DNA of 64,000 nt from Eubacterium sp. (lineage in GTDB: Bacteria; Bacillota; Clostridia; Lachnospirales; Lachnospiraceae). This document shows positions 27,447 to 35,518 of this stretch, one piece after another. The DNA is taken from assembly GCA_017477505.1 (NCBI GenBank), contig JAFUVQ010000060.1, positions 62,001-126,000 on the forward strand, written 5' to 3'. Positions within the stretch are counted from its first letter, which is position 1; each line of letters opens with the position of its first letter. Position numbers and translations under genes: made by a program. The notes beneath the pieces are model-generated. The model ran no database searches and was not told the DNA's origin. It was given only the letters and a program-made list of their open reading frames with translations.

Positions 27447-29864
27447 TTACAACATGGAGAAAATCAACGTTACCACCAGCGCAGCCACCCAGGCAACTAA
27501 GCATTGCCAGAGGACCACTCCCAGCGCCCATTTCCTGCCAAGTTCCCTCCTGATGGAAGCAATCGCGGCAACACAGGGAGTGTAAAGAAGTGAGAATACC
27601 AGCATCGCAGCCGCAGTAGCCGATGACATTACAGTACTGATACCCTGTCCGTAGAGAACCTCCAGTGTCGACACAACGCTCTCCTTAGCCATAAATCCGC
27701 TTATAAGTGCGGTGCATATACGCCAGTCTCCCAGTCCCACAGGTCTCATAACAGGAACAAGCCAGCCGGCAACTACCGAAAGTATGCTGTTTTGCTGATC
27801 ATTTACAAAGTTAAAATGCATATCGAAGCTCTGAAGGAGCCATATTATTATTGTTGCGATAAAGATTACGGAGAATGCTCTCTGAAGAAAATCCTTAGCC
27901 TTATCCCAAAGGAGCTGCAGTACATTTTTCCATCCCGGAAGCCTGTAATTCGGAAGCTCCATAACAAAAGGAACTGCTTCTCCCCTGAAGAGAGTCTTCT
28001 TGAATACCAGTGCTATGAGTATGGAAATCAGAACACCGAGCAGATACAGCCCTATAAGTATCAACGCCTTATATCTTGGAAAAAATGCATCTACAAAGAA
28101 TGCATATATAGGCATCTTCGCCGTACAGCTCATAAACGGAGTCAGCAGTATGGTCATCTTCCTGTCTCTCTCACTCGGAAGGGTTCTGGTTGACATAACT
28201 GCAGGAACTGTACATCCGAAACCTATTAGCATAGGTACTATACTTCTTCCCGACAGACCTATCTTTCTAAGGAGCTTATCCATGAAAAATGCGACTCTGG
28301 CGATGTACCCCGAATCCTCAAGCATGGAAAGGAAGAAGAAAAGCGTAACGATTATAGGAAGAAAACTCAGTACACTTCCCACTCCGACAAAGATTCCGTC
28401 TATGACCAGACCATGAAGCACCTCATTTATACCTGCATTGGTCATGGCTTTATCGGTCACCTGCTTCAGAGCATCAATTCCGATCTCGAGCCAGCCCTGA
28501 AGTGTACCTCCAATCACATTGAAGGTAAGCCACGAGATAAGAAACATGATTGCCATGAAAAGCGGGATCGCAGTCCATTTTCCGGTAAGGACTTTATCGA
28601 TTTTCTCGCTTCTGATACTCTCTTTGCTCTTCGCCGGGCGCCTTACAAAGGCCGAGCATATTTTATTGATAAATGAATAGCGCATGTCCGCTATAGCCGC
28701 ATTACTGTCCAGCCCGCGTTTCTTCTCCATATTGTGGACTATCTTATGAACCATTTCTGTCTCCTCATCGGACAGTGACAGTTTATTTCGGACAAGCTCA
28801 TCCCCGTCGATCAGCTTACTTGCCGCAAATCTTACCGGAAGGCCGGTCTGTCTGGAGCGGTTTTCAATAAGATGGATAACTGCATGAATGCATCGATGAA
28901 CCGCACCGCCGTTTTCATTTTCATCACAGAAATCCTGACGAAGGGGTTTCTCCTGATAATAAGCCACATGAACAGCGTGCTCTATAAGTTCGTTTATACC
29001 CTGATTCCTGGCTGCGGAGATAGGTACTACCGGGACGCCCAGGGCTGCCTCCATCTCATTTATATCGATGGTTCCGCCATTGGTACGGACCTCGTCCATC
29101 ATGTTAAGGGCTATTACCATGGGAATATCCATCTCAAGAAGCTGCATGGTAAGATACAGATTACGTTCAATATTTGTAGCATCGACAATATTGATGATTG
29201 CCCTGGGTTTCTCCTCCAGAACGAAATTACGGGACACTATCTCCTCGTTGCTGTATGGGGACATTGAATATATCCCCGGAAGGTCAGTTACAAGAGTATT
29301 GGGGTAGCCCTTGATAACGCCATCCTTTCGGTCGACAGTAACACCCGGGAAGTTACCTACATGCTGGTTTGACCCCGTGAGCTGATTGAAAAGCGTAGTC
29401 TTGCCGCTGTTCTGATTACCTACAAGTGCAAATGTAAGAGTCGTGCCCTCCGGAAGGGGATTACCGCTGCCCTTGGGGTGATGCTTTCCGCCCTCACCGA
29501 GACCGGGGTGCTCCGTCACCTTACATGGTACATACTTTTCGTCCCCGGTGACAGAAGTCTTATCATTCTTACTGCCACCTGAATTTGAAGCTGCAGCATG
29601 TGAATCCTCTTTGGGCTCACCGTCTTCAGAGACATCCCTGGTGACAGGTTCCACTTCTATCTTCTCTGCATCATCCAGCCTGAGGGTAAGCTGATATCCG
29701 TGTATGAGAAGCTCCACGGGATCACCCATGGGAGCAAACTTGACCACTTTAACTTCTACTCCCGGAATCAGACCCATATCGAGGAAATGCTGTCTCAGAG
29801 CCCCCTCGCTTCCTACAGTCTTTACTATACAGCTTTCACCTATTTTCAGTTCCCTTAATGTCAT
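27447..29864 (-). CDS. feoB: fused FeoA-FeoB ferrous iron transporter
   Basis: Fe2+ uptake GTPase-permease with FeoA fused to the N-terminus. Residues 1-75 are the SH3-like FeoA domain ('MTLRELKIGESC'). A polar linker of about 60 residues includes 'GGKHHPKGSG'. The G domain has G1 'GNQNSGKTTLFN', G2 'FPGVTVDRK', G3 'DLPG' and G4 'NMMD'. The remainder is the polytopic channel with Gate motifs 'SGRSIVPMLIGFGCTVPAVM' and 'PFMSCTAKMPIY'. Start is uncertain: ATG 29864 matches the usual FeoA N-terminus, but in-frame ATG 29900 is possible and neither has a strong ribosome binding site. Monocistronic between two terminators. Confidence 0.95.
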   Translation of the reverse strand: MTLRELKIGESCIVKTVGSEGALRQHFLDMGLIPGVEVKVVKFAPMGDPVELLIHGYQLTLRLDDAEKIEVEPVTRDVSEDGEPKEDSHAAASNSGGSKNDKTSVTGDEKYVPCKVTEHPGLGEGGKHHPKGSGNPLPEGTTLTFALVGNQNSGKTTLFNQLTGSNQHVGNFPGVTVDRKDGVIKGYPNTLVTDLPGIYSMSPYSNEEIVSRNFVLEEKPRAIINIVDATNIERNLYLTMQLLEMDIPMVIALNMMDEVRTNGGTIDINEMEAALGVPVVPISAARNQGINELIEHAVHVAYYQEKPLRQDFCDENENGGAVHRCIHAVIHLIENRSRQTGLPVRFAASKLIDGDELVRNKLSLSDEETEMVHKIVHNMEKKRGLDSNAAIADMRYSFINKICSAFVRRPAKSKESIRSEKIDKVLTGKWTAIPLFMAIMFLISWLTFNVIGGTLQGWLEIGIDALKQVTDKAMTNAGINEVLHGLVIDGIFVGVGSVLSFLPIIVTLFFFLSMLEDSGYIARVAFFMDKLLRKIGLSGRSIVPMLIGFGCTVPAVMSTRTLPSERDRKMTILLTPFMSCTAKMPIYAFFVDAFFPRYKALILIGLYLLGVLISILIALVFKKTLFRGEAVPFVMELPNYRLPGWKNVLQLLWDKAKDFLQRAFSVIFIATIIIWLLQSFDMHFNFVNDQQNSILSVVAGWLVPVMRPVGLGDWRICTALISGFMAKESVVSTLEVLYGQGISTVMSSATAAAMLVFSLLYTPCVAAIASIRRELGRKWALGVVLWQCLVAWVAALVVTLIFSML

Positions 29865-29900
29865 ATCGTCTATTCTCTTCTCATTTTTTATATGATTCAT

Positions 29901-29950
29901 AACGAGTGGCAGTAACCCCCCGACCTCAGGTCCCGCTCCTGTCACCCGCA
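29901..29950 (-). promoter_or_regulatory. GC-rich structured leader upstream of feoAB
   Basis: A TATACT -10-like hexamer (minus strand, 29953-29958) precedes a 50-base leader that can fold: GTGACAG pairs with CTGCCAC (one mismatch), enclosing the perfect hairpin GACCT-G-AGGTC and a run of six G. It is much more GC rich than its surroundings. It may control feoAB translation; I do not recognise it as a known riboswitch class, and at this length it is shorter than the NiCo/czcD family. No good -35 was found. Confidence 0.4.
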
Positions 29951-29962
29951 TCAGTATAACAC

Positions 29963-29999
29963 AAAAAAGTGACAAAAGCGCACGCCTTTGTCACTTTTT
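29963..29999 (-). terminator. terminator of the por operon
   Basis: Stem AAAAAGTGACAAA / TTTGTCACTTTTT with a short GC-rich loop, followed on the minus strand by TTTTTT. It lies six bases after the porB stop. It also borders the feoAB promoter. Confidence 0.9.
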
Positions 30000-30005
30000 A
30001 TCAGA

Positions 30006-30938
30006 CTATCTTGAACATTTATAGAGAAGGTCTTCCCATCTCCTGTCAACCTCTGCCTGGTACTGAGCAAGAAGCTCTTCATTTTCAGGCTTGAAGAGAT
30101 GCTTGAAACGTCCCTGCGGACGAAGGAAGTCCTCTATCGGAAGCTTATGCTTCGGTTCGTAGTTAAGAATCCATTTCCCTTCAACCACTTCGAAGAGCGG
30201 CCAGTAACAGGTCTCAACCGCAAGCCGGCAGATCTCCATGATATTCGGAGTATCATATCTCCAGCCTCTCGGACATGGTGCCATGACATTGAGGAATGCC
30301 GCACCCGGTGTATATATGGCCTTCTCTGCTTTGACATAAAGGTCCTTCATTGTACTTGTAAATGTACTCTGACCAACATAAGGAACGTCATGAGCGGCTA
30401 TGATGCTTGCAAGATCCTTACGGTTCTGCATCTTACCTGTACTCTGTGTTCCTACAGGTGTTGTGGTTGTATCGGCATACATAGGTGTAGCCGATGAACG
30501 CTGAATACCTGTATTCATATATGCACCGTTATCGTAACATACATAAACCAGATCATGATTACGTTCCATGGCACCTGAGAGTGACTGTATACCTATATCA
30601 TAAGTACCGCCGTCACCACCAAATGTGATAAACTTGTATGTATCATCAATCTTTCCACGTTTCTTAAGTGCATTGTACGCTGCCTCAACTCCGGAAAGTG
30701 TTGCACCCGCGCAGGCAAATGCATTGTGTATATAACTGTCTTCATAAGCGGTATAAGGATACATGAAGGTAGAAACCTCAAGACATCCTGTTGCATTACC
30801 GATTACTGCATGGTCCTCTTCCTTAAGTGCACGGAGGACTGTTCTTACTGCTATAGATGCGCCGCAGCCAGCGCAGAGTCTGTGTCCCGGAGCAAGTCGT
30901 TCCGGTTTATTCATTACTTCTTTGAAATTATAAGCCAT
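30006..30938 (-). CDS. porB: 2-oxoacid (pyruvate):ferredoxin oxidoreductase, beta subunit
   Basis: Thiamine-diphosphate subunit of a four-subunit POR, 310 residues. Cys ligands for a [4Fe-4S] cluster are in 'LCAGCGASIAVR' plus 'GNATGCLEV'. The TPP/Mg motif is 'FGGDGGTYDIGIQSLSGAMER', followed by 'YDNGAYMNTGIQRSSATP', which is typical of pyruvate-specific enzymes. It catalyses pyruvate + CoA to acetyl-CoA + CO2 with reduction of ferredoxin. It is the last gene of porC-D-A-B; a strong terminator follows. Confidence 0.94.
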   Translation of the reverse strand: MAYNFKEVMNKPERLAPGHRLCAGCGASIAVRTVLRALKEEDHAVIGNATGCLEVSTFMYPYTAYEDSYIHNAFACAGATLSGVEAAYNALKKRGKIDDTYKFITFGGDGGTYDIGIQSLSGAMERNHDLVYVCYDNGAYMNTGIQRSSATPMYADTTTTPVGTQSTGKMQNRKDLASIIAAHDVPYVGQSTFTSTMKDLYVKAEKAIYTPGAAFLNVMAPCPRGWRYDTPNIMEICRLAVETCYWPLFEVVEGKWILNYEPKHKLPIEDFLRPQGRFKHLFKPENEELLAQYQAEVDRRWEDLLYKCSR

Positions 30939-30939
30939 C

Positions 30940-32133
30940 CTACTTCTCCTCTCTGCTTCTCAGTCCGATGTACTGATACTGCTCTACTTCTTCGCCCGCA
31001 GCAAACCTCTTAAGGTCTTCATAAACCGCAATGGCTTCCTCTTCCGTGTAATCACGCCCACCGATACCATAGAAGTAATTAAGAACTTTGGAAGTAACTC
31101 CGGCATCCATAAGAGCAGCCTTGGTTTCAGTACCTACAGGACCGCCCATTCCCGAGAAGCTTTCAGCTCTGTCAAGGACAGCAACCGCTTTGGTATTCTT
31201 AAGTGCCTCGGCAATCTCCTCACCCGGGAACGGTCTGAATACTCTCAGCTTGAGAAGGCCAACCTTCTCGCCCTTTTCACGGAGCAAATCAACCGCATCC
31301 TTGGTATTACCAGCAGCAGAACCGATTATAACGATCGCGTACTCCGCATCCTCCAGCATATATTCCTCGAAGAGTCCGTATTTTCTTCCGGAAATCTTCT
31401 CGAACTTCTCACACACATCAAGAATTACCTTCTTTGCATTCTTCATGGCAATTCTCTGATTCATCTTTGTTTCCATATAAAACGGACTGTTGGCATATGG
31501 TCCTATTGCCATAGGCATCTCAGCATTGAGAAGGAAATTCTCAGGCTTGTAATCGCCTACGAATTCTCTTACCACTTCTGTATCCAGAGTTTCGATATTC
31601 ATAACAGCGTGGCTTGTTATGAAACCATCCTGGCATACCATCATCGGAAGCTTAACATCCGGATGCTCAGTTACGAGATATGCCATTATGAAGTTATCAT
31701 ATGCCTCCTGATTGGTCTCGGCATATACCTGCATCCAGCCTGAATCTCTTGCACCCATACTGTCCGAATGGTCGCAGTTGATATTTATAGGTCCCGTAAG
31801 GGCTCTGTTAACAAGACAGAGTACCAGCGGAAGCCTGTCAGATGCAGCTATATAAAGTTCTTCCCACATAAATGCAAGTCCGCATGATGATGTTGCTGTA
31901 AGGGCTCTGGCGCCTGCCGCTGACGCACCTATGGCAGCACTCATAGAACTGTGTTCTGATTCTACGGGAATAAACTCTGTATCAATCTCGCCATTTGCAA
32001 TAAATGTAGAAACCATCTGAGGTATCTCAGTTGATGGTGTTATAGGGAATGCCGGCATAACATCAGGATTAACCTGCTTTATAGCAAGGGCAACCGCCTC
32101 ATTTCCGGACATCCTGTCTCTTTTACCTGCCAT
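30940..32133 (-). CDS. porA: 2-oxoacid (pyruvate):ferredoxin oxidoreductase, alpha subunit
   Basis: Alpha subunit of 397 residues with the pyrimidine-binding half of the TPP site ('AFPITPSTEIPQM', 'FIPVESEHSSMSAAIGASAAGARALTATSSCGLAFM') and the C-terminal domain II ('YAIVIIGSAAGNTKDAVDLLREKGEKVGLLKLRVFRPFP'). Length and motifs match PorA of archaeal-type four-subunit POR. It is separated from porB by one base and from porD by one base. VOR or KOR specificity cannot be excluded, but the beta-subunit motif favours pyruvate. Confidence 0.93.
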   Translation of the reverse strand: MAGKRDRMSGNEAVALAIKQVNPDVMPAFPITPSTEIPQMVSTFIANGEIDTEFIPVESEHSSMSAAIGASAAGARALTATSSCGLAFMWEELYIAASDRLPLVLCLVNRALTGPININCDHSDSMGARDSGWMQVYAETNQEAYDNFIMAYLVTEHPDVKLPMMVCQDGFITSHAVMNIETLDTEVVREFVGDYKPENFLLNAEMPMAIGPYANSPFYMETKMNQRIAMKNAKKVILDVCEKFEKISGRKYGLFEEYMLEDAEYAIVIIGSAAGNTKDAVDLLREKGEKVGLLKLRVFRPFPGEEIAEALKNTKAVAVLDRAESFSGMGGPVGTETKAALMDAGVTSKVLNYFYGIGGRDYTEEEAIAVYEDLKRFAAGEEVEQYQYIGLRSREEK

Positions 32134-32134
32134 C

Positions 32135-32443
32135 CTACAGACCCTCCTTCATACTTATTGCTTTGAAGCTGCAGACAGCTGCACATATGCCACAGCCTTT
32201 GCAGTGATCATAATCAAAATCCAGTCTCTTTCCATCCTCTACAGGAATACATGAATCAGGGCAGCATGGTGCGCAGAGAAGGCAGTTAACACATTTCTCC
32301 CAGTTCATAACAGGAGTTTCAGTACGCCATTCACCTGTCTTGAATTCTACCGAACCGCCGCCGCCATATATCTGATTGCCCTCAGTCATGTCCTGATATG
32401 GGCTTTTTTCATTTATCTTACTAAGATCTGATTTCTGTGACAT
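32135..32443 (-). CDS. porD: POR delta subunit (2[4Fe-4S] ferredoxin-like)
   Basis: A 102-residue electron-transfer subunit. Two [4Fe-4S] motifs are visible: 'CVNCLLCAPCCPDSCIP' and 'CKGCGICAAVCSFKAI'. The N-terminal 50 residues are the usual PorD extension that packs on the complex. It overlaps the porC stop by one base and ends one base before porA. Confidence 0.94.
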   Translation of the reverse strand: MSQKSDLSKINEKSPYQDMTEGNQIYGGGGSVEFKTGEWRTETPVMNWEKCVNCLLCAPCCPDSCIPVEDGKRLDFDYDHCKGCGICAAVCSFKAISMKEGL

Positions 32444-33015
32444 TACTGTACCTCCTCAAAAGCTCTTCTTAAAGCCTGCATATTACCCTCGATAACCTCA
32501 GGCTTTTTAGCAAATTTATGCTTATAGGAAGCTTCCATCTGATTAAGGAATTCATCCTTGTCCATAATATTTGCAACCTTGACTATTCCGGCAAGCATAG
32601 GAGAATTCGGGAAATACTTGCCGAGAGTCTCCATGGAAATCTTTCTTGCATCTATAGTATAAACCTTGCCTTCATATCCATTAAGAAGAGAAACAATCTC
32701 TTCCTTGCTTCTTTCGGTATTTATAAGAATACCGCCGTCCTTTGAAAGACCTTTTGTAACATCTACGGAATGAAGCAGTGTTTCATCAACCACAACTACA
32801 AAGTCCGGATAATAAATATTAGAATGAGCTCTTATCTCGGTATCACCTATTCTGTTATAAGCAGTGATAGGCGCACCCATTCTCTCCGGGCCGTATTCAG
32901 GAAATCCCTGAACATACATACCTGTACTCCATGCAACATCGGCAAGAAGGAGAGCTGCTGTTTTTGCGCCCTGACCGCCTCTGCCATGCCATCTGATTTC
33001 AATATGCTTCCTCAT
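32443..33015 (-). CDS. porC: POR gamma subunit
   Basis: Gamma subunit of 190 residues, with 'IEIRWHGRGGQGAKTAALLLADVAW' at the start and 'QGFPEYGPERMGAPITAYNRI' in the middle, both typical of the family that binds CoA. The frame is open to a TTG at 33027, but ATG 33015 has TTGGAGTG seven bases upstream and is preferred. It is the first gene of the operon. It is preceded by a leader of about 130 bases with a perfect 12-bp hairpin and a good promoter at 33150-33177. Confidence 0.93.
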   Translation of the reverse strand: MRKHIEIRWHGRGGQGAKTAALLLADVAWSTGMYVQGFPEYGPERMGAPITAYNRIGDTEIRAHSNIYYPDFVVVVDETLLHSVDVTKGLSKDGGILINTERSKEEIVSLLNGYEGKVYTIDARKISMETLGKYFPNSPMLAGIVKVANIMDKDEFLNQMEASYKHKFAKKPEVIEGNMQALRRAFEEVQ

Positions 33016-33074
33016 GATACACTCCAATCTATTTATGAAAATGTAATTATTTTTGTTCCTAATCGTAATTTAGA

Positions 33075-33113
33075 AAAATATTCTGTGATTCCGTAATAAT
33101 AACAGAATATTTT
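33075..33113 (-). promoter_or_regulatory. perfect 12-bp inverted repeat in the por leader
   Basis: AAAATATTCTGT and ACAGAATATTTT separated by 15 bases. It lies about 60 bases upstream of porC, inside the transcribed leader, and on the minus strand is followed by further T residues. It could act as a leader terminator/attenuator or as a DNA operator. No leader ORF with a ribosome binding site was found. Confidence 0.5.
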
Positions 33114-33149
33114 GCGATATTTTTAGACAAAAACACACAAAGTACGTCT

Positions 33150-33177
33150 ATTATAGCACGAATAATAGATTTGTAAA
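33150..33177 (-). promoter_or_regulatory. promoter of porCDAB
   Basis: Minus strand TTTACA (33172-33177), 16-base spacer, perfect TATAAT (33150-33155). Confidence 0.65.
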
Positions 33178-33192
33178 GAGAAAAATAACACT

Positions 33193-33220
33193 TTGAGAAC
33201 TCTTCTCCAGGGGTTATAAT
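33193..33220 (+). promoter_or_regulatory. promoter of the HAD-cls operon
   Basis: TTGAGA (33193-33198), 16-base spacer, perfect TATAAT (33215-33220), 43 bases before the ATG. It is back to back with the por promoter. Confidence 0.65.
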
Positions 33221-33262
33221 AGTGTAGTCACAGACGATAGGTTTCAACGATCAGAGGTTTTT

Positions 33263-33877
33263 ATGAAAGAGTACAGGAATATTATTTTTGATGTAGGAGG
33301 CGTGCTGGCTGATTTCAGATACAGAGCCTATATGAAGGATCTGGGTTTCACTCCCGAAGAGATAGAATTCTTTGTGGAAAATATGGTCATGACGCAGTTT
33401 TGGAAAGATCTGGACAGAGGTATCATTGATCATGCCGAGGCTCCGGCATACTTTAAAGAACGAATGCCGGAATACGCAGAAAAGATAGACCTTTTCTGGG
33501 AACATATCGAATATATCACACTCCCCTATGATTATTCTGAAGGACTGCTCAAGTCCATTAAGGACGCCGGCTATAATATCTACATCCTTTCCAACTACCC
33601 GAAGAGACTTTCGGATATTCATTGGAAGAGATTCACATTCAATAAATACTCTGACGGAACAGTTATCTCCGGTTATGAGCTGATGCTAAAACCGGAACCG
33701 GAATTCTATCAGCTGCTTTTTGACAGATATAATATAAATCCTGAGGAATCAATCTTTATAGATGACCGTCAGGATAATGTAGAGGCTTCCGAAGCCTTCG
33801 GTGTTACAGGCATTGTCTTTACCGGACTGGATGACCTTCTGAAACGCTTTGCCGAGCTTGGAGTGACAATAAAATGA
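33263..33877 (+). CDS. HAD-superfamily phosphatase
   Basis: A 204-residue HAD hydrolase with subclass IA cap. Motif I 'NIIFDVGGVLADF' has the nucleophile Asp, with Gly in the place of the second Asp, as is common in YihX-like members. Motif II is in 'IYILSNYPKRL', motif III Lys in 'MLKPEPEFYQLL' and motif IV in 'IFIDDRQDNVEAS'. It probably dephosphorylates a sugar phosphate or similar small molecule. It overlaps cls by four bases (ATGA), so the two are translationally coupled. Confidence 0.9.
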   Translation: MKEYRNIIFDVGGVLADFRYRAYMKDLGFTPEEIEFFVENMVMTQFWKDLDRGIIDHAEAPAYFKERMPEYAEKIDLFWEHIEYITLPYDYSEGLLKSIKDAGYNIYILSNYPKRLSDIHWKRFTFNKYSDGTVISGYELMLKPEPEFYQLLFDRYNINPEESIFIDDRQDNVEASEAFGVTGIVFTGLDDLLKRFAELGVTIK

Positions 33878-35448
33878 AACGCTACAAAAACATTATCTTC
33901 AGCAGAATATTTGCCGTAATATTCTTCATAGTTCTTCAGATTGCATGGATTATCATGTATTACTTCAAACTTCTTGAAACATCCAAGGCTCTTGGCATCG
34001 TTCTTGAAGTACTGGCAGTGATATTCTCCATCTTTCTGATGAATTCCAGTCATGAGACCCAGGAGTATAAAGTCGGATGGATTGCACTGGTACTTATAGT
34101 TCCTTTTATCGGAGTGCCCCTCTATCTTTTCTATGGTGATAAGAAGCAGGGCTACCGTTACAGAAAAAACTCCGATCCGGCAAAGGAGAGGTATTATAAG
34201 TATTCCATTCAGGACAGCACCGTTTTGGATGAAATGCAGCACTTCGATAAGAGGGCTGCAGCAACTTCCAGATATCTTATGTCGGAAATGAACTTTCCTG
34301 TGTATAAGAACACTGAAGTAACGTACTACTCTACCGGAGAAACCCTCTACAATTCCATGCTTTATGCCATGAAAGGTGCAAAGCATTTCATTTTCCTGGA
34401 ATATTTTACAATAGAAAATGCACAGCTATGGAATCATATACTGGATGTCCTTGTTGAAAAAGCCAGGGAAGGCGTGGAAGTCAGGATAATGTATGACGAT
34501 CTTGGATGCGCAGCTTATCTTCCTTATAACTACGCCAGAAAGCTGAATGAACTTCATGAGAATATTCATTGCCACAGATTCAATATCGTTGCACCTATCT
34601 TCTCGCTTGTTATGAATAACCGTGATCACAGGAAGATGCTCATAGTGGATGGTTATAAGGCATTTACCGGTGGCATCAATCTTTCGGACAGATATGTTAA
34701 TATCAATTCACCGTACGGCCGCTGGAAGGACGCAGGAATCCGCCTTAAAGGCGAGGCAGTATGGAGCATGACTCTGCTGTATCTTACCATGTGGGATACG
34801 CTGAACAGGCGAGGCAAGAGACTCTACGAATCCTCCGCTCTCAAGACCCGTCTTACGGAAATGTATATGCCCCACGCCTATCATAACGGGCGTTTCAAGG
34901 GTGATGGTTATGTGCAGCCATACGGCGATGAGCCATATGACGACATTACATTATCCGAAAATGTATATCTTGAAATGATCAATCAGGCAGAAAAGTATCT
35001 CTATGTATTCACGCCTTATCTGATAATGAGTGAAGAGCTGACAGACGCTTTCTGCATAGCTGCCAAAAGGGGTGTTGATGTCCGTATCGTTACTCCGGGA
35101 ATTCCTGACAAAGCTATAGTATACCGCCTTACAAGAGCAAGCTACAAAAGGCTCTACGAATCCGGCGTTGATATCTATGAATATTCACCGGGCTTCATAC
35201 ATTCAAAATGCATGGTTTCAGATGATACCAAGGCGGTAGTCGGAACGGTTAATCTCGACTACAGAAGTCTTTTCCTTCATTTTGAAAATGCAGTTTATTT
35301 CTGCAAATGTGATGCGGTACTCGCCGTTCGCCGCGATGCTGAACGTACCTTTAAAGTATGCAGGCGTGTAAAACCTGATGACGTAAGAACCACACTTGTA
35401 GGCGGAATATTCAATTCATTGCTGAGGGTATTTGCCCCGCTTATGTAA
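33874..35448 (+). CDS. cls: cardiolipin synthase (phospholipase D family)
   Basis: Makes cardiolipin from two phosphatidylglycerols at the membrane. The 524 residues have two N-terminal membrane helices (about 10-30 and 38-90 region), then two PLD domains. HKD motifs are 'DHRKMLIVDGYKAFTGG' (first, with His-x-Lys as HRK) and 'IHSKCMVSDDTKAVVGTVNLDYRSL' (second). The length is typical of ClsA-type enzymes of Firmicutes. It is second in an operon with the HAD phosphatase; a strong terminator follows. Confidence 0.94.
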   Translation: MKRYKNIIFSRIFAVIFFIVLQIAWIIMYYFKLLETSKALGIVLEVLAVIFSIFLMNSSHETQEYKVGWIALVLIVPFIGVPLYLFYGDKKQGYRYRKNSDPAKERYYKYSIQDSTVLDEMQHFDKRAAATSRYLMSEMNFPVYKNTEVTYYSTGETLYNSMLYAMKGAKHFIFLEYFTIENAQLWNHILDVLVEKAREGVEVRIMYDDLGCAAYLPYNYARKLNELHENIHCHRFNIVAPIFSLVMNNRDHRKMLIVDGYKAFTGGINLSDRYVNINSPYGRWKDAGIRLKGEAVWSMTLLYLTMWDTLNRRGKRLYESSALKTRLTEMYMPHAYHNGRFKGDGYVQPYGDEPYDDITLSENVYLEMINQAEKYLYVFTPYLIMSEELTDAFCIAAKRGVDVRIVTPGIPDKAIVYRLTRASYKRLYESGVDIYEYSPGFIHSKCMVSDDTKAVVGTVNLDYRSLFLHFENAVYFCKCDAVLAVRRDAERTFKVCRRVKPDDVRTTLVGGIFNSLLRVFAPLM

Positions 35449-35467
35449 CATGATGTTTCCTGTAATA

Positions 35468-35511
35468 AAAACCGGGTGACATACCAGAATAAAGGTATAT
35501 CACCCGGTTTC
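35468..35511. terminator. bidirectional intrinsic terminator
   Basis: Stem AAACCGGGTGA / TCACCCGGTTT extended by ATACC/GGTAT across the loop. It lies between cls and the convergent orphan gene at 35519. Confidence 0.88.
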
Positions 35512-35518
35512 ATTTATT

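Noticed and set aside
32443-33027. TTG start for porC at 33027
   Set aside because: ATG at 33015 has TTGGAGTG at correct spacing, and the extra four residues are not part of the family.
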